NCBI GenBank assembly: GCA_964606665.1
Contig: CAZSHS010000012.1
Span: forward strand, 30,275 to 94,274
DNA from: Aved-18 sp964606665
GTDB lineage: Bacteria > Cyanobacteriota > Vampirovibrionia > Obscuribacterales > Obscuribacteraceae
Length of the DNA: 64,000 nucleotides
Direction: 5' to 3'
The notes under the pieces are model-generated. The model was not told where the DNA came from. It searched no databases and worked only from the letters and a program-made list of their open reading frames with translations. The number at the start of each line of letters is the position of its first letter. Position 1 is the stretch's first letter. The translations under genes and the position numbers were made by a program. This document shows positions 51,837-61,042 of this stretch, in pieces.

Positions 51837-52742
51837 CTATTTGTTTTTTCGAACTAATTCTAGAATCGTCTGACTCAAACCAATTTTGTTCACTATTTCA
51901 AAAGGTTGCACTTCCACAGGAATATTCGGATTTGTAGTTGCTGAAAAAACAGATGTAAATGCAGTATTGCTCACCATATTCAAAAAGGTTACTGATATTT
52001 CGTTTGGACCATTCAACTGCGAAGCTGCTGTACCAATCGGAATGAAACCAACTGGTGGCAAGCAATCACTGATAATTATCACTTTCAACTTTTTAGTGCT
52101 TCCAGCCGCTTTGCGTTTGAAATGTGCAGAGAAAACCGCATTTAGTGCGGGGTCGAGCCTGGTGCCACCAGCCGGATAATTATTTGCAAACACTGACCGA
52201 ACGGCATTGAAATCAACTTCTGGAAAAACTTTAAGATCGCTGTTAAATAGCAAAACGTCGATTCCTTTAATCGAAGACGCAGTGGTGCGCTCGGTAAATC
52301 CGAGCAACTGATTACGGCACCAGTCCCAACGACTGATGTTATCCGGCATCACTTTCTCTTTCATAGAACTTGATGTATCAATCAAAATTGCAATGTCGTT
52401 TTTCGAAAGCTCAGTGCGGTCCTCATTTTTGAAACCCTTGCCAGATGTAGCACCACCTACAAGTGGAGTAGATTTGGGAACAGCAGTAAAGATTCCTGCA
52501 TCGATAAGTGGTGCTTGTTTTGACACTGAAGTCGAAGCAGAGGCGGAGAAAGCTGACATGGCGTCGCCCTGAATGAGCCCTTGCTGCGGCGCTTGAACTT
52601 GAGTTTGAGACTGAGTGTTTCTTTGAATTCTAGAAGTAGACGCCTGACCATTAAGGGTCTTCGCTGAGACCGGAGCAAGAACTGTATTTGAAATGGTGAA
52701 TGCAACTGCAAGTGTCAGTCGACTTAGTTTGAGCAAGTTCAT
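51837..52742 (-). CDS. Exported von Willebrand factor A protein (second of four)
   Basis: 301 aa. The start overlaps the stop codon of the previous gene (TAATG) and has AAGGAGAAAG upstream, so translation is coupled. Signal peptide 1-27. Gln/Thr-rich stretch (RIQRNTQSQTQVQAPQQ) then the motif GLIQGDAMSAFS. MIDAS DTSSS in IAILIDTSSSMKEK, GGTRLDPAL and IIISDCLPP. Shared WDWCRNQLLGF and IGLSQTILELVRKNK. Confidence 0.85.
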   Translation of the reverse strand: MNLLKLSRLTLAVAFTISNTVLAPVSAKTLNGQASTSRIQRNTQSQTQVQAPQQGLIQGDAMSAFSASASTSVSKQAPLIDAGIFTAVPKSTPLVGGATSGKGFKNEDRTELSKNDIAILIDTSSSMKEKVMPDNISRWDWCRNQLLGFTERTTASSIKGIDVLLFNSDLKVFPEVDFNAVRSVFANNYPAGGTRLDPALNAVFSAHFKRKAAGSTKKLKVIIISDCLPPVGFIPIGTAASQLNGPNEISVTFLNMVSNTAFTSVFSATTNPNIPVEVQPFEIVNKIGLSQTILELVRKNK

Positions 52743-53959
52743 TACTTTCTCCTTTGCGCAGCGTTCAATATAGCTTGCGATAGACCTTGGTTAGCGACGA
52801 TATAAAACGGTTCCACATCGACGATGTCACCCATGGCACCATCGCGCATAAGTCCATTGTCGAAATATGTTAGAGCACTAGCTCCATCGCGTTCGTTACC
52901 AATTTGCAAAAAGCTTACTGTAATTTCGTCTGGTCGTTGCATGCGTTGAGTTGCGCGCGCAATTACGGCTGCGACTTCACCTTTGTCGCTTGGCTCACCG
53001 TCAGAAATAACTTCAACGATTAATTTTTTAGTATTGCCTAACTGATCGCGCTTGCGGAAATGCTCATTGAAAACGGCTTCAAGTGGTTCTGACATTTGCG
53101 TGCCACCACTTGGTCTGTTATTGGCGAATACAGTTTTAACTGTGTTGAAAGTGACATTTGGAAAGGCTTCAAATTCTGAGGAGAACAATAAAACGTCTAT
53201 ACCTTGTCTGAAAACCGAAGCGGTCTGACGGGCAAAACCCAGCATCTGGTCACGGCACCAGTCCCATCGAGTCATGCCACCGGGACAATCGGTTGTGCTC
53301 ATAGAGCCTGATTTATCTATGACAATTGCAATATCGTAACTACCAAGCACAGCTAATTCCTGCCTTGTAAGTTGACGTCCACCAGATGCAGAACCTGCCA
53401 AATTAGTTGATGGTGGCGTATAAGAGGTTCCCGCTCCAGTTCTGAAAGAACTAGTTGGGATGCGAGGAATGGCCGTACGCGAAACAGCACTGCCAAGAAA
53501 GCTTGCGACTCCAAGTCCGACTTCTAAGGCCTTTTGGGCGTCGCCAGCCAAGAAACCTTTTTTTTGGACTGGAGCGGTAGATTGACTGACCTGAGCTTGC
53601 TTGGTGACTTTGGCGGGACTTGCAAATTGCGATGTTTGCACAAGCGGTGCTGATTGAACAGGTGCTTGAACAGGCTGTGGAGTTGGTTGTGGACTGCTGT
53701 TAAAGACTGACATATTATCATTTGAGATAAGCCCTCCACTCTGACTAGGAACTTGTGCGGGTGTGGTTTCACCCACACGAGATTGGCTTACGACACCATT
53801 TAACACTTTGGTTGTGGCAGGTGCGGGGCCCTGGTTTCGTCTTAATCTGGTAGGTGCTACAGGAATTGAATCTTCGGCCCAAACTGGCATGATGCCGCTT
53901 TGCAGCAGCAAAAGCGTGCTTAAGACCACTAATTCATTAGATTTTCTACCGTTAGTCAT
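52742..53959 (-). CDS. Exported von Willebrand factor A protein (first of four), 405 aa
   Basis: The longest of the tandem set. Signal peptide 1-29, then a Pro/Gln/Val-rich spacer with the motif GGLISNDNMSVFN and a QAPVQSAPLVQTSQ stretch, about 100 residues longer than in the others. vWA domain at about 205-400 with DKSGS in IAIVIDKSGSMSTT, GGTQMSEPLEAV and EVISDGEPSD. WDWCRDQMLGFARQTASVF is shared with the paralogues. GGAGCACCACGAAA precedes the ATG. Heads the operon; function unknown. Confidence 0.85.
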   Translation of the reverse strand: MTNGRKSNELVVLSTLLLLQSGIMPVWAEDSIPVAPTRLRRNQGPAPATTKVLNGVVSQSRVGETTPAQVPSQSGGLISNDNMSVFNSSPQPTPQPVQAPVQSAPLVQTSQFASPAKVTKQAQVSQSTAPVQKKGFLAGDAQKALEVGLGVASFLGSAVSRTAIPRIPTSSFRTGAGTSYTPPSTNLAGSASGGRQLTRQELAVLGSYDIAIVIDKSGSMSTTDCPGGMTRWDWCRDQMLGFARQTASVFRQGIDVLLFSSEFEAFPNVTFNTVKTVFANNRPSGGTQMSEPLEAVFNEHFRKRDQLGNTKKLIVEVISDGEPSDKGEVAAVIARATQRMQRPDEITVSFLQIGNERDGASALTYFDNGLMRDGAMGDIVDVEPFYIVANQGLSQAILNAAQRRK

Positions 53960-54175
53960 TTTCGTGGTGCTCCGAAAAATCCCGCAGTGTAAACGACGAC
54001 TGCCTCTAAAGCATGTTTCCTTATTACATACCCTAGTATGAATATTTAACTTTCAAAGAAAAAAGTGGGCGATACCACTTGAATCCGCCACCAGTCAAGG
54101 CTTCACAGACATTTACTGTATAATCAATTAAGCCGCAAAGCGAAGTAGCAGACACCGATTCTCGACTTACTACCA

Positions 54176-55468
54176 ATGGAAAATAGCTGGCAAACTTTAA
54201 TTGAACAAGCACGAAGAGCGTCTATAGCTGGCAATTACAGTTATGCCGAAACAATATGGACTTTAGCTTTGCAAGAAGCAGAAGATTTCCGCGCAAGCGA
54301 AGAGGATCTGATACCAATTTTGGAAGGATTGGGTGAGAGTTATTGCAATCAAGGTCATTATCGCCAGGCAGAAAAACCAGTAAAACAACTACTCGACATT
54401 CGAATGCGCCTGCTAGGAGAATCCCATTTAAAAACGGGAAACGCAGCGCACAAACTTGCTGTCGTATATCACATGCAACAAAAATACGGGCAGGCAGAAC
54501 CCTTGTATGCCCAAGCATTTGAAATCAAACGAATACTTGGAGTGAAAGATCCTGATTTATTGAGCCTGGTCGAGAGCTATTGCGACATGTTCAACAAGAC
54601 TCAGCGCCCTCAAAAAGCAGCAGAAATTCAAGCGATGTTGCACGCCAAGAAATCTACAACAGGCGGACCTGCGCCATTTATTACTCAACATCGAATCCCT
54701 CCACTACCTGTACCTCCACCTCCATCACCAAAAACTTTTGAAGAGCTACAAGCAGAGATGGAGCGCGTTTACGCATCTGGTCAAATCGGTCGGGCAATCG
54801 AAATGGCTAACCAAGCTGTTGCGCTAGCAGAAAAGTTTCCAGAACAAGATAGCAGACTGGCTCGCTCTCTTGATAGATTGGGTGAAATGTTGCACAAATC
54901 CGAAAAATATGGACAGGCAGAAATGGCTTGGTGGCGCTCTTTGCAGATAAAACTAAAAGTGCTTGGAGAAATTCACCCTGCCGTTGCTTACACCGGCAAC
55001 CAGCTTGCAGGGCTGCACTACATGATGGGGCGCTTTTCAGAAGCAGAAAATTATTCCAAAAAATGCCAGACCATATATGAAAATTGCTATGGCAAAGAGC
55101 ATCCAAACGTGGCTGTCTGTCTGCATAATTTAGCCAGTCTTTACCATGTTCAAGGTCGATATGGCGAGGCCGAAGAACAGTATAAACGTGCTGTAGAGAT
55201 CAGAACAAAGACACTCGGAGAGTCGCACAATGACACTATTAGCGTGCGCAAAAGTTTTGCCGATATGCTCAAGACTCTTGGACGAGAAGCTGAGGCACAA
55301 GCATTGAGTGAAGCTGCAAACGGGCTCATAACCGGAACCTGGAAAGCAGTCACGGTGCAATCTGGTGATTCACTGGCTGAACCTGCGAACACATGCTTCA
55401 TCTGCAAATCGAAGATTGCGCCAAACGATGATAAATGCAGTGTTTGTGGTGCCGGAAGACGAAGCTGA
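54176..55468 (+). CDS. TPR (kinesin-light-chain type) protein with C-terminal zinc ribbon
   Basis: 430 aa. Two TPR blocks (about residues 10-150 and 185-370) with units such as ADMLKTLGREAEAQALSEAA and EAEEQYKRAVEIRTKTLGES, separated by a Pro-rich linker (PPLPVPPPPSPKTFEE). The last 35 residues hold NTCFICKSKIAPNDDKCSVC, a four-Cys zinc ribbon. No signal peptide, so cytoplasmic. It is divergent from the vWA operon (216-bp region). Partner unknown. Confidence 0.82.
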   Translation: MENSWQTLIEQARRASIAGNYSYAETIWTLALQEAEDFRASEEDLIPILEGLGESYCNQGHYRQAEKPVKQLLDIRMRLLGESHLKTGNAAHKLAVVYHMQQKYGQAEPLYAQAFEIKRILGVKDPDLLSLVESYCDMFNKTQRPQKAAEIQAMLHAKKSTTGGPAPFITQHRIPPLPVPPPPSPKTFEELQAEMERVYASGQIGRAIEMANQAVALAEKFPEQDSRLARSLDRLGEMLHKSEKYGQAEMAWWRSLQIKLKVLGEIHPAVAYTGNQLAGLHYMMGRFSEAENYSKKCQTIYENCYGKEHPNVAVCLHNLASLYHVQGRYGEAEEQYKRAVEIRTKTLGESHNDTISVRKSFADMLKTLGREAEAQALSEAANGLITGTWKAVTVQSGDSLAEPANTCFICKSKIAPNDDKCSVCGAGRRS

Positions 55469-55505
55469 TTTGGTGCGAAACATGCCCAAACGAGAGCCGA
55501 AAATT

Positions 55506-55532
55506 AAAAATATGCGTGAGACGCATATTTTT
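55506..55532. terminator. Bidirectional terminator
   Basis: AAAAATATGCGT pairs perfectly with ACGCATATTTTT around GAG, giving T runs on both strands. It lies 38 bases after the TPR-zinc-ribbon gene. ACGCATATTTT recurs at 55554-55564. Confidence 0.8.
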
Positions 55533-55628
55533 ACCCCCTATTTTATGCACCCCACGCATATTTTCATATTCGAAGCTCACAAAGAGTGAAAATCTCACGA
55601 TAACTACACTCTCCAGCATCATTCAATT

Positions 55629-55645
55629 TACTATAACTTTTAATA
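55629..55645. repeat. TACTA-N6-TTAATA element, diverged copy 5
   Basis: TACTATAACTTTTAATA, the 17-bp pattern with one base changed in the right arm. It is between the bidirectional terminator and the ClpB-like gene's terminator, again in a convergent junction. Confidence 0.45.
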
Positions 55646-55654
55646 GGATAGCCT

Positions 55655-55699
55655 GGAAAAAGAGAAGAGTGGGGAAATGGCAATCGCTTGCCACTCCCC
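55655..55699 (-). terminator. Terminator of the ClpB-like gene
   Basis: On the minus strand GGGGAGTGGCAA pairs with TTGCCATTTCCCC, followed by ACTCTTCTCTTTTT. It lies 34 bases after the stop codon. Confidence 0.8.
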
Positions 55700-55733
55700 A
55701 AACTTCTTCAGTTACGCTCAGTCGGAACCGACT

Positions 55734-57338
55734 TTACTTATCGGTGCCTTCCTTCTTGCGGATGGACTGGAAGCCCAGCGTCTTGAGTCGGTTCACGATG
55801 GTGGCAAACTTACTCGCCGGCGCAGCCAGCTCGTAGTGTGTCCAGTTCTCGCGATCCGAAACACCACCCGACTTGATGAAACGCGCGTCGGCCTCGTTGA
55901 GCAACTCGCTGTATTCCTTCCAACGACTGGCCTTCAGTGAAGCCAGATTTTCATTGGTGATGAACACAAGAAAGCGCTCCACCTGCTCAGACAGCACGGA
56001 GAAACGAAGCGGCTGCCCGGTGAGGCCGTCGCTCAACTTCTCGATCACCGCTGAGTTGGTAGCGAAGTAGAGACGCACGATATGCACCGAATTCTCCTTC
56101 GAGAACTCGCTGCTTTCGACGGTCACGTTCGCTTCGGCGAGCATGCCGAGGATCCGAGACACAAGCGGAATCACCTCATCGGGATTCGCCGTGCGCAGGA
56201 GAGCCTCGTAGTTCACCTCGGGCAATGTTTCCTTGCCCTTGCGAAGCGTGAGCATGTCGGTGAGCTTCATCGCGTGCTCGACCGGAACCAGATTGATGGC
56301 TCCGTCCTTGACCACGACTTCGATCCGCATGCCCGTCTTCACCAGTCCATCGAGCACCAGCAGACCCAGCTTTTCACGCACATGCTGCTGCATGACACGC
56401 TTCATGTTGCCGAGATTGCCTTCGCCGGCGAAGGTGAGGTCGAGAATCTTCTCGGCCGCCTCCGAGCCGACCACCACCTCGAACAGAGGCAGCGTGTCCT
56501 TCTCCGAGATGAACTTGTTGATGCGACGAATCTCGACATCAACGATCTTGAGCAGATCGCTGCGGCCGAGGGACTCGTACACAATCACTTCATCCACACG
56601 GTTCCGGAACTCCGGCGTGGTGAACTGCTTGTAGGCGTCCTGCACAGTCTCCACGATTTCGCTGCGATCATCAGCACTGCGATTGAAACCGAAGATCTTG
56701 TTCGACAGCTCGCGCATGCCGAGGTTCGCCGTGAAGAAGATCACGACGTTGCGCAGGTTGATCTTCGTGTTGTTGGCGAGGGTCGCTTCACCATCGTCGA
56801 GACCCTTCAGCAGAAGGGAGACGATTTCCTGCGGGAATTTTTCGAACTCATCCAGCAGGAGGAAAACGACGTCGTTATCCGAGCCCAACTTCGAACGATT
56901 GAGGTTGTGCTGAGATAGCATTGCCGACTGATCGACGTCTTCCGGCTTGAGGGGGTCCTTCGTGTCCTTGGGATCCTTGTAGCCGACGTAGGACGGCGGT
57001 GCGCCGATAACGCGAGAGATGTAGTGCTTGTCGAGGAACTCGCCGCCGTCAATACGCACCATCGCGTCTTCGCGCCCGTGGAACCACTTGGCGAAAAGCT
57101 TGACGAGGAGCGTCTTACCGGTGCGAGACTGACCAGCCAAAACTGCCGAGAAGATGGGCTTGTTGGGCTCACGCATCGGGTCGTGGATCAAGTTGAAGAT
57201 CCGCAGCGCCGTTGCTTTTGCCTTGGGCTGACCGATCAACTCTTCATCGAGGAACTTGACGAACTCCTTACGGAGGTCAGCAAGGGTTTTCCGGTTCTTC
57301 AGTGATTTGACCGGAGGAATCGAAGTCAACGTTGTCAT
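55734..57338 (-). CDS. AAA+ ATPase like the second ATPase domain of ClpB
   Basis: 534 aa from ATG at 57338 with AAAGGAAAATGTT upstream. One AAA+ module (about residues 25-390): Walker A GQSRTGKTLL, Walker B VVFLLLDEFEK, sensor 1 FFTANLG, arginine finger EFRNRVDEVIVY and a Clp small domain (AAEKILDLTFAGEGNLGNMK). Pore-loop region GAPPSYVGYKDPKD resembles GAPPGYVGY of ClpB/ClpA D2. Unlike ClpB there is no N domain or first ATPase; the last 130 residues are a unique domain. GC-rich with strong bias. Possibly a single-ring disaggregase. Confidence 0.85.
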   Translation of the reverse strand: MTTLTSIPPVKSLKNRKTLADLRKEFVKFLDEELIGQPKAKATALRIFNLIHDPMREPNKPIFSAVLAGQSRTGKTLLVKLFAKWFHGREDAMVRIDGGEFLDKHYISRVIGAPPSYVGYKDPKDTKDPLKPEDVDQSAMLSQHNLNRSKLGSDNDVVFLLLDEFEKFPQEIVSLLLKGLDDGEATLANNTKINLRNVVIFFTANLGMRELSNKIFGFNRSADDRSEIVETVQDAYKQFTTPEFRNRVDEVIVYESLGRSDLLKIVDVEIRRINKFISEKDTLPLFEVVVGSEAAEKILDLTFAGEGNLGNMKRVMQQHVREKLGLLVLDGLVKTGMRIEVVVKDGAINLVPVEHAMKLTDMLTLRKGKETLPEVNYEALLRTANPDEVIPLVSRILGMLAEANVTVESSEFSKENSVHIVRLYFATNSAVIEKLSDGLTGQPLRFSVLSEQVERFLVFITNENLASLKASRWKEYSELLNEADARFIKSGGVSDRENWTHYELAAPASKFATIVNRLKTLGFQSIRKKEGTDK

Positions 57339-57678
57339 AACATTTTCCTTTCGTAGAATGAGCCCGGCCACCAAAAGAGGCAGTCGAAACTCGGATTAAA
57401 CGGACGGGCTACGTCCGGCGTTTCCAATGGGGAAACATACTCATGCTTCTTCGGCGAACTACCACTGCGTGGCAGTTAGTCGATTAAGATTGTGGAGGCT
57501 TGGTAGTAGAGTGTTTGCGCCTTTGAATCAAGAAAGAATGAGATAACTCGACCCTATAGATTTGACACGCGAAAGACCTAATTAAATGAGAACTTAAAAG
57601 CGCTAATTAAGGCTTTAAAACTAAAATCTCATATTAAGTTATTGAGCTAGCTAGCACTAGCTTTCACAGCTCAGTTAT
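57339..57678. other. Upstream region of the ClpB-like gene, 340 bp
   Basis: Promoter region for the minus-strand ATPase gene. AT-rich between 57540 and 57660, with AGCCTTAAT on the minus strand at about 57616. No ORF, CIRCE element or terminator recognised. Confidence 0.4.
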
Positions 57679-59271
57679 TTAGAGCTTAGAACGCTTAAAG
57701 ATAACGCTTACTTTGTCGTTATAGATCACAGACCAGTCCTCACTTTTCCAGAGCATTTCGCTTAGCGAACCTTCGCGAGGCAAAAAGATCCAATCAAACT
57801 GATACTTGTCTAAAAGCTTACGCCAGCCTTTTTGACAATTGCGCAGTCTGTAATAATCGCTCATCAGCTCATCGCCATACATGTCAAAGCGTGTGTCCAC
57901 AAAGACCTTAACAGGCACACCTTTGGCTGCAAGATGCCAAATAATCACATCACCATACTGAGCATCGCTGTACATCTTGCCTTCAGGCATTTTCTTGCGC
58001 AAATAATCTAAGGCTTTTACCGGCATGACAAAGCCAGCACTTGATTGTGGTATTTCTGGCGGTATCACCCGACTAGATATCAAAAAGACACCAAAAAACG
58101 ACATTGCAAGCATTATGCCGATCCAGGCTTTCTCAGACAGCAATTGACTGAAGCGGATATCTATGGCAGCCAATAGACCTGTGTCAATTGCGCTATCTGC
58201 GCTAGGTTCTTCACTTGTTTCAAGGCGCTTATTGTGGGTGCGAGCTTGAATCAAAAACATCACTTCATACAACAGACAAATATTGGCGAACATGATGAGG
58301 CGTCGGCAAGAAAAACCACTTGCAATAACATAAACAGCCATGATGAGCGAACACAATCCACTGCTTGGATAACTCGATGGTCGCAGACGTCGAGCAATAA
58401 AAAAGAGAGATAAAGCGGCTAAAGCCAAAAACGGATAAAAAGTAAACTCTTTCAATCTGTCGGGCGTGAGCGGACCAAGCTCCATAATGTGCGGATTAAA
58501 TGGCGAAAAGAACAAGTGGTAAATATACTGCCAGAGCCCAAATCCATACGGATTAAACATAGTGGCAAGCAAACAACAAAAAAATAACAGAATATAATTG
58601 CGCACATAGACTAGCTTTATCTCTTTTGACTTAATAAAAAAATGTTCGCTAATCATAGCCAGACCAAAGAAGGCAAGACCAATCAAGCCGCTTGTGAAGC
58701 CGGTGTGCAAGTTCGCCCAAAATACAAATATCAATGGCAGTTGCCACTTTAAATTGCCCAGAGTCTGATTTTCAGGCAGTGTCAGTCGATGACGCACGAG
58801 CAGAGACAAAGTCAAAGACAAGAACAAATAGGAAAAAATTTCCGGTCGAGCCAAAATGTGATAAGAACTTGCGATAAAAGTCAGCACCACGACAGCAAAA
58901 CAAGCTATAGAAGCCTTTTTAGAATCAGCAATATAGTTCACAGGAATAATAAAAAAAGCGGTAACTAAAACCAGCGCCACAAAAATCATTAGACTCAAAC
59001 CGCCATAAATTTTGTAGGCGCCATAAAAAAGAAGCTCTGTTAGCCACTGATAAACGACATATTTTCCCTCAGCGCCTATATACGAAAATGGATCTACGCT
59101 GGGCAGGCTCATTTGCTCAGCTATTTTCTGTCCAATAGCAAGCAACCAGCATGTGTCTGGATCATGAAAGGCGGTGCCTGCGACATAAGCCGCCGCACAA
59201 AAACCAAACATAAAAAGGAGCAGTACCAGCGCCTTAGCTAAAAATCCAGCCCGCCAATCACCTATTCCCAT
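57679..59271 (-). CDS. Polytopic membrane protein, GT-C-glycosyltransferase-like, 530 aa
   Basis: About 11-12 TM segments. The first outer loop has HDPDTCWLLAIGQKI and LPSVDPFSYIGAEGKYVVYQ followed by WLTELLF. From memory, DPDTxWHLxxGxxI...DPFSYT and YQWLxELLFY define a family of integral membrane proteins related to GT-C glycosyltransferases. The C-terminal about 100 residues are soluble (AKGVPVKVFVDTRFDMYGDE). Stop region clear; its start overlaps the end of GMP synthase by 10 bases, so translation is coupled. Acceptor and donor unknown. Confidence 0.75.
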   Translation of the reverse strand: MGIGDWRAGFLAKALVLLLFMFGFCAAAYVAGTAFHDPDTCWLLAIGQKIAEQMSLPSVDPFSYIGAEGKYVVYQWLTELLFYGAYKIYGGLSLMIFVALVLVTAFFIIPVNYIADSKKASIACFAVVVLTFIASSYHILARPEIFSYLFLSLTLSLLVRHRLTLPENQTLGNLKWQLPLIFVFWANLHTGFTSGLIGLAFFGLAMISEHFFIKSKEIKLVYVRNYILLFFCCLLATMFNPYGFGLWQYIYHLFFSPFNPHIMELGPLTPDRLKEFTFYPFLALAALSLFFIARRLRPSSYPSSGLCSLIMAVYVIASGFSCRRLIMFANICLLYEVMFLIQARTHNKRLETSEEPSADSAIDTGLLAAIDIRFSQLLSEKAWIGIMLAMSFFGVFLISSRVIPPEIPQSSAGFVMPVKALDYLRKKMPEGKMYSDAQYGDVIIWHLAAKGVPVKVFVDTRFDMYGDELMSDYYRLRNCQKGWRKLLDKYQFDWIFLPREGSLSEMLWKSEDWSVIYNDKVSVIFKRSKL

Positions 59272-60881
59272 TCAATTGTGGCAGGTGGTTTGGATGTAAC
59301 GTCGAGCATAACTCTGTTCACGCCTGGCACTTCGTTCACTATGCGTGATGATATTTTAGCCACTAAGTCATAGGGTAGTCGTGCCCAGTCTGCTGTCATG
59401 CCATCTTCACTTGTTACAGCGCGGATAACAATCGGGTTTTGATAGGTCCGTTTGTCGCCCATCACGCCCACAGATTTAGTCGGGAGCAAAATGCCGAACA
59501 TTTGCCATATTTGTCTGTACATGCCATGCGACTTCACTTCTTCGCGAATAATCCAATCGGCCTCGCGCAAGGTTTTAAGGCGCTCTTTGGTTACTTCGCC
59601 AATCACTCGAATAGCTAGACCAGGACCGGGGAATGGATGTCTTACCACAATGCCGTCTGGCACTCCGAGTTCTCGCGCCAATAAGCGCACTTCGTCTTTG
59701 AACAGTTTGGCAAATGGCTCCACAAGCCTGAATTGTAGATCTTCTGGCAAACCACCAACATTGTGATGCGATTTAATTTTAACTGCAATACGCTCGCCTG
59801 TTTTAGGATCGATTCTGCTACCAGACGATTCAATTACGTCTGGATATAAAGTTCCTTGAGCAAGATAGTCGAAAGGTCCAAGCTTCTTCGATTCTTCTTC
59901 GAAAACGCGAATAAATTCCTCACCAATGATTTTTCGTTTGCGCTCAGGGTCTTCAACACCAGCTAATCTGCTGATGAAGCGATCGCGCGCCTGTACATAG
60001 TGAACATGAATATTAAACTCTTTCTCGAATTTGTTAACAAGCCACTCAGGCTCGTTCTTGCGCATGAAGCCCTGGTCTATGAACATACAAGTGAGTTTAT
60101 CGCCCACTGCTTTATGCAAAAGAAACGCCAAAGTCGAGCTATCCACGCCGCCTGAAAGCGCAAGCAAAACTTTTTTATTACCGCATTGTTTACGAACAGT
60201 TTCGATGGACTCTTCCATAAAATGGTCCATAGTCCAGCTTTTAGTGCAACCACACACATTCAAAACGAAATTAGAAATTATCTGAGTTCCGCCTGTTGTG
60301 TGCACCACTTCGGGGTGAAACTGCACGCCATAGTAATTTTGCAGCGGATTAGCTATGGCTGCAATTGGCGTATTCATTGTTGAAGCAATGGTAGAGAATC
60401 CCTCGGGTAGTCCGTCTACGCTGTCGCCGTGACTCATCCAGCTTTCGATCGCCGGATCTAAATTGGCAAACAGATTATCGTGATGGGCGATGGTAAGCAG
60501 TGCTCGACCATATTCGCGCTCAGAGGACGGCTCAACTTTTCCGCCTAAATCATGAGCCATAAGCTGCATGCCATAGCAGATACCAAATACTGGAAGACCC
60601 AGTTTCCATACAGCTTTGTCCAGCCTTGGCGCATAAGGGTCATAAACACTTCCAGGACCGCCTGAAAGAATAATTCCTTTGGGATTTAAGCGCTTAAGCT
60701 CAGAAGCCGAAACACTGAAAGGTAGAATTTCGCAATAAGTTTTGAGTTCGCGAATTCGTCTTGCGATGAGCTGCGAAAATTGCGATCCAAAATCAAGAAT
60801 GGCAATTCCGTCATCCAGACAGTTGTCAGCAAGTTCGAGCGACGTTTCCACTTGATTTGCTTCAGCTTTGGTTTGCTTCAT
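59262..60881 (-). CDS. guaA: GMP synthase (glutamine-hydrolysing)
   Basis: 539 aa, complete. N-terminal class I glutamine amidotransferase: SGGPGSVYD, catalytic Cys in VFGICYGMQLMAHDLGG, and His-Glu in QFHPEVVHT. The ATP-pyrophosphatase P-loop is in LLALSGGVDSSTLAFLL. The C-terminal dimerisation part has HPFPGPGLAIRVIGEVT and ends KPPATIEWE. Converts XMP to GMP. First gene of a two-gene unit with the membrane protein at 57679. Confidence 0.97.
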   Translation of the reverse strand: MKQTKAEANQVETSLELADNCLDDGIAILDFGSQFSQLIARRIRELKTYCEILPFSVSASELKRLNPKGIILSGGPGSVYDPYAPRLDKAVWKLGLPVFGICYGMQLMAHDLGGKVEPSSEREYGRALLTIAHHDNLFANLDPAIESWMSHGDSVDGLPEGFSTIASTMNTPIAAIANPLQNYYGVQFHPEVVHTTGGTQIISNFVLNVCGCTKSWTMDHFMEESIETVRKQCGNKKVLLALSGGVDSSTLAFLLHKAVGDKLTCMFIDQGFMRKNEPEWLVNKFEKEFNIHVHYVQARDRFISRLAGVEDPERKRKIIGEEFIRVFEEESKKLGPFDYLAQGTLYPDVIESSGSRIDPKTGERIAVKIKSHHNVGGLPEDLQFRLVEPFAKLFKDEVRLLARELGVPDGIVVRHPFPGPGLAIRVIGEVTKERLKTLREADWIIREEVKSHGMYRQIWQMFGILLPTKSVGVMGDKRTYQNPIVIRAVTSEDGMTADWARLPYDLVAKISSRIVNEVPGVNRVMLDVTSKPPATIEWE

Positions 60882-61042
60882 GTTTCCTGTCCTGTACTGG
60901 GTGAATTGGCGGTCTCCCTATTATGCCAAAAAAATTCGATTGGAATGTACGGGCCAGTTTGATAGGATGTAAGCAAGGCGCAAGATTAATAGTCGCAAGG
61001 GTTTGCGGCTCTGCACTTCACTGGATTTATTCGTTTCTATAA

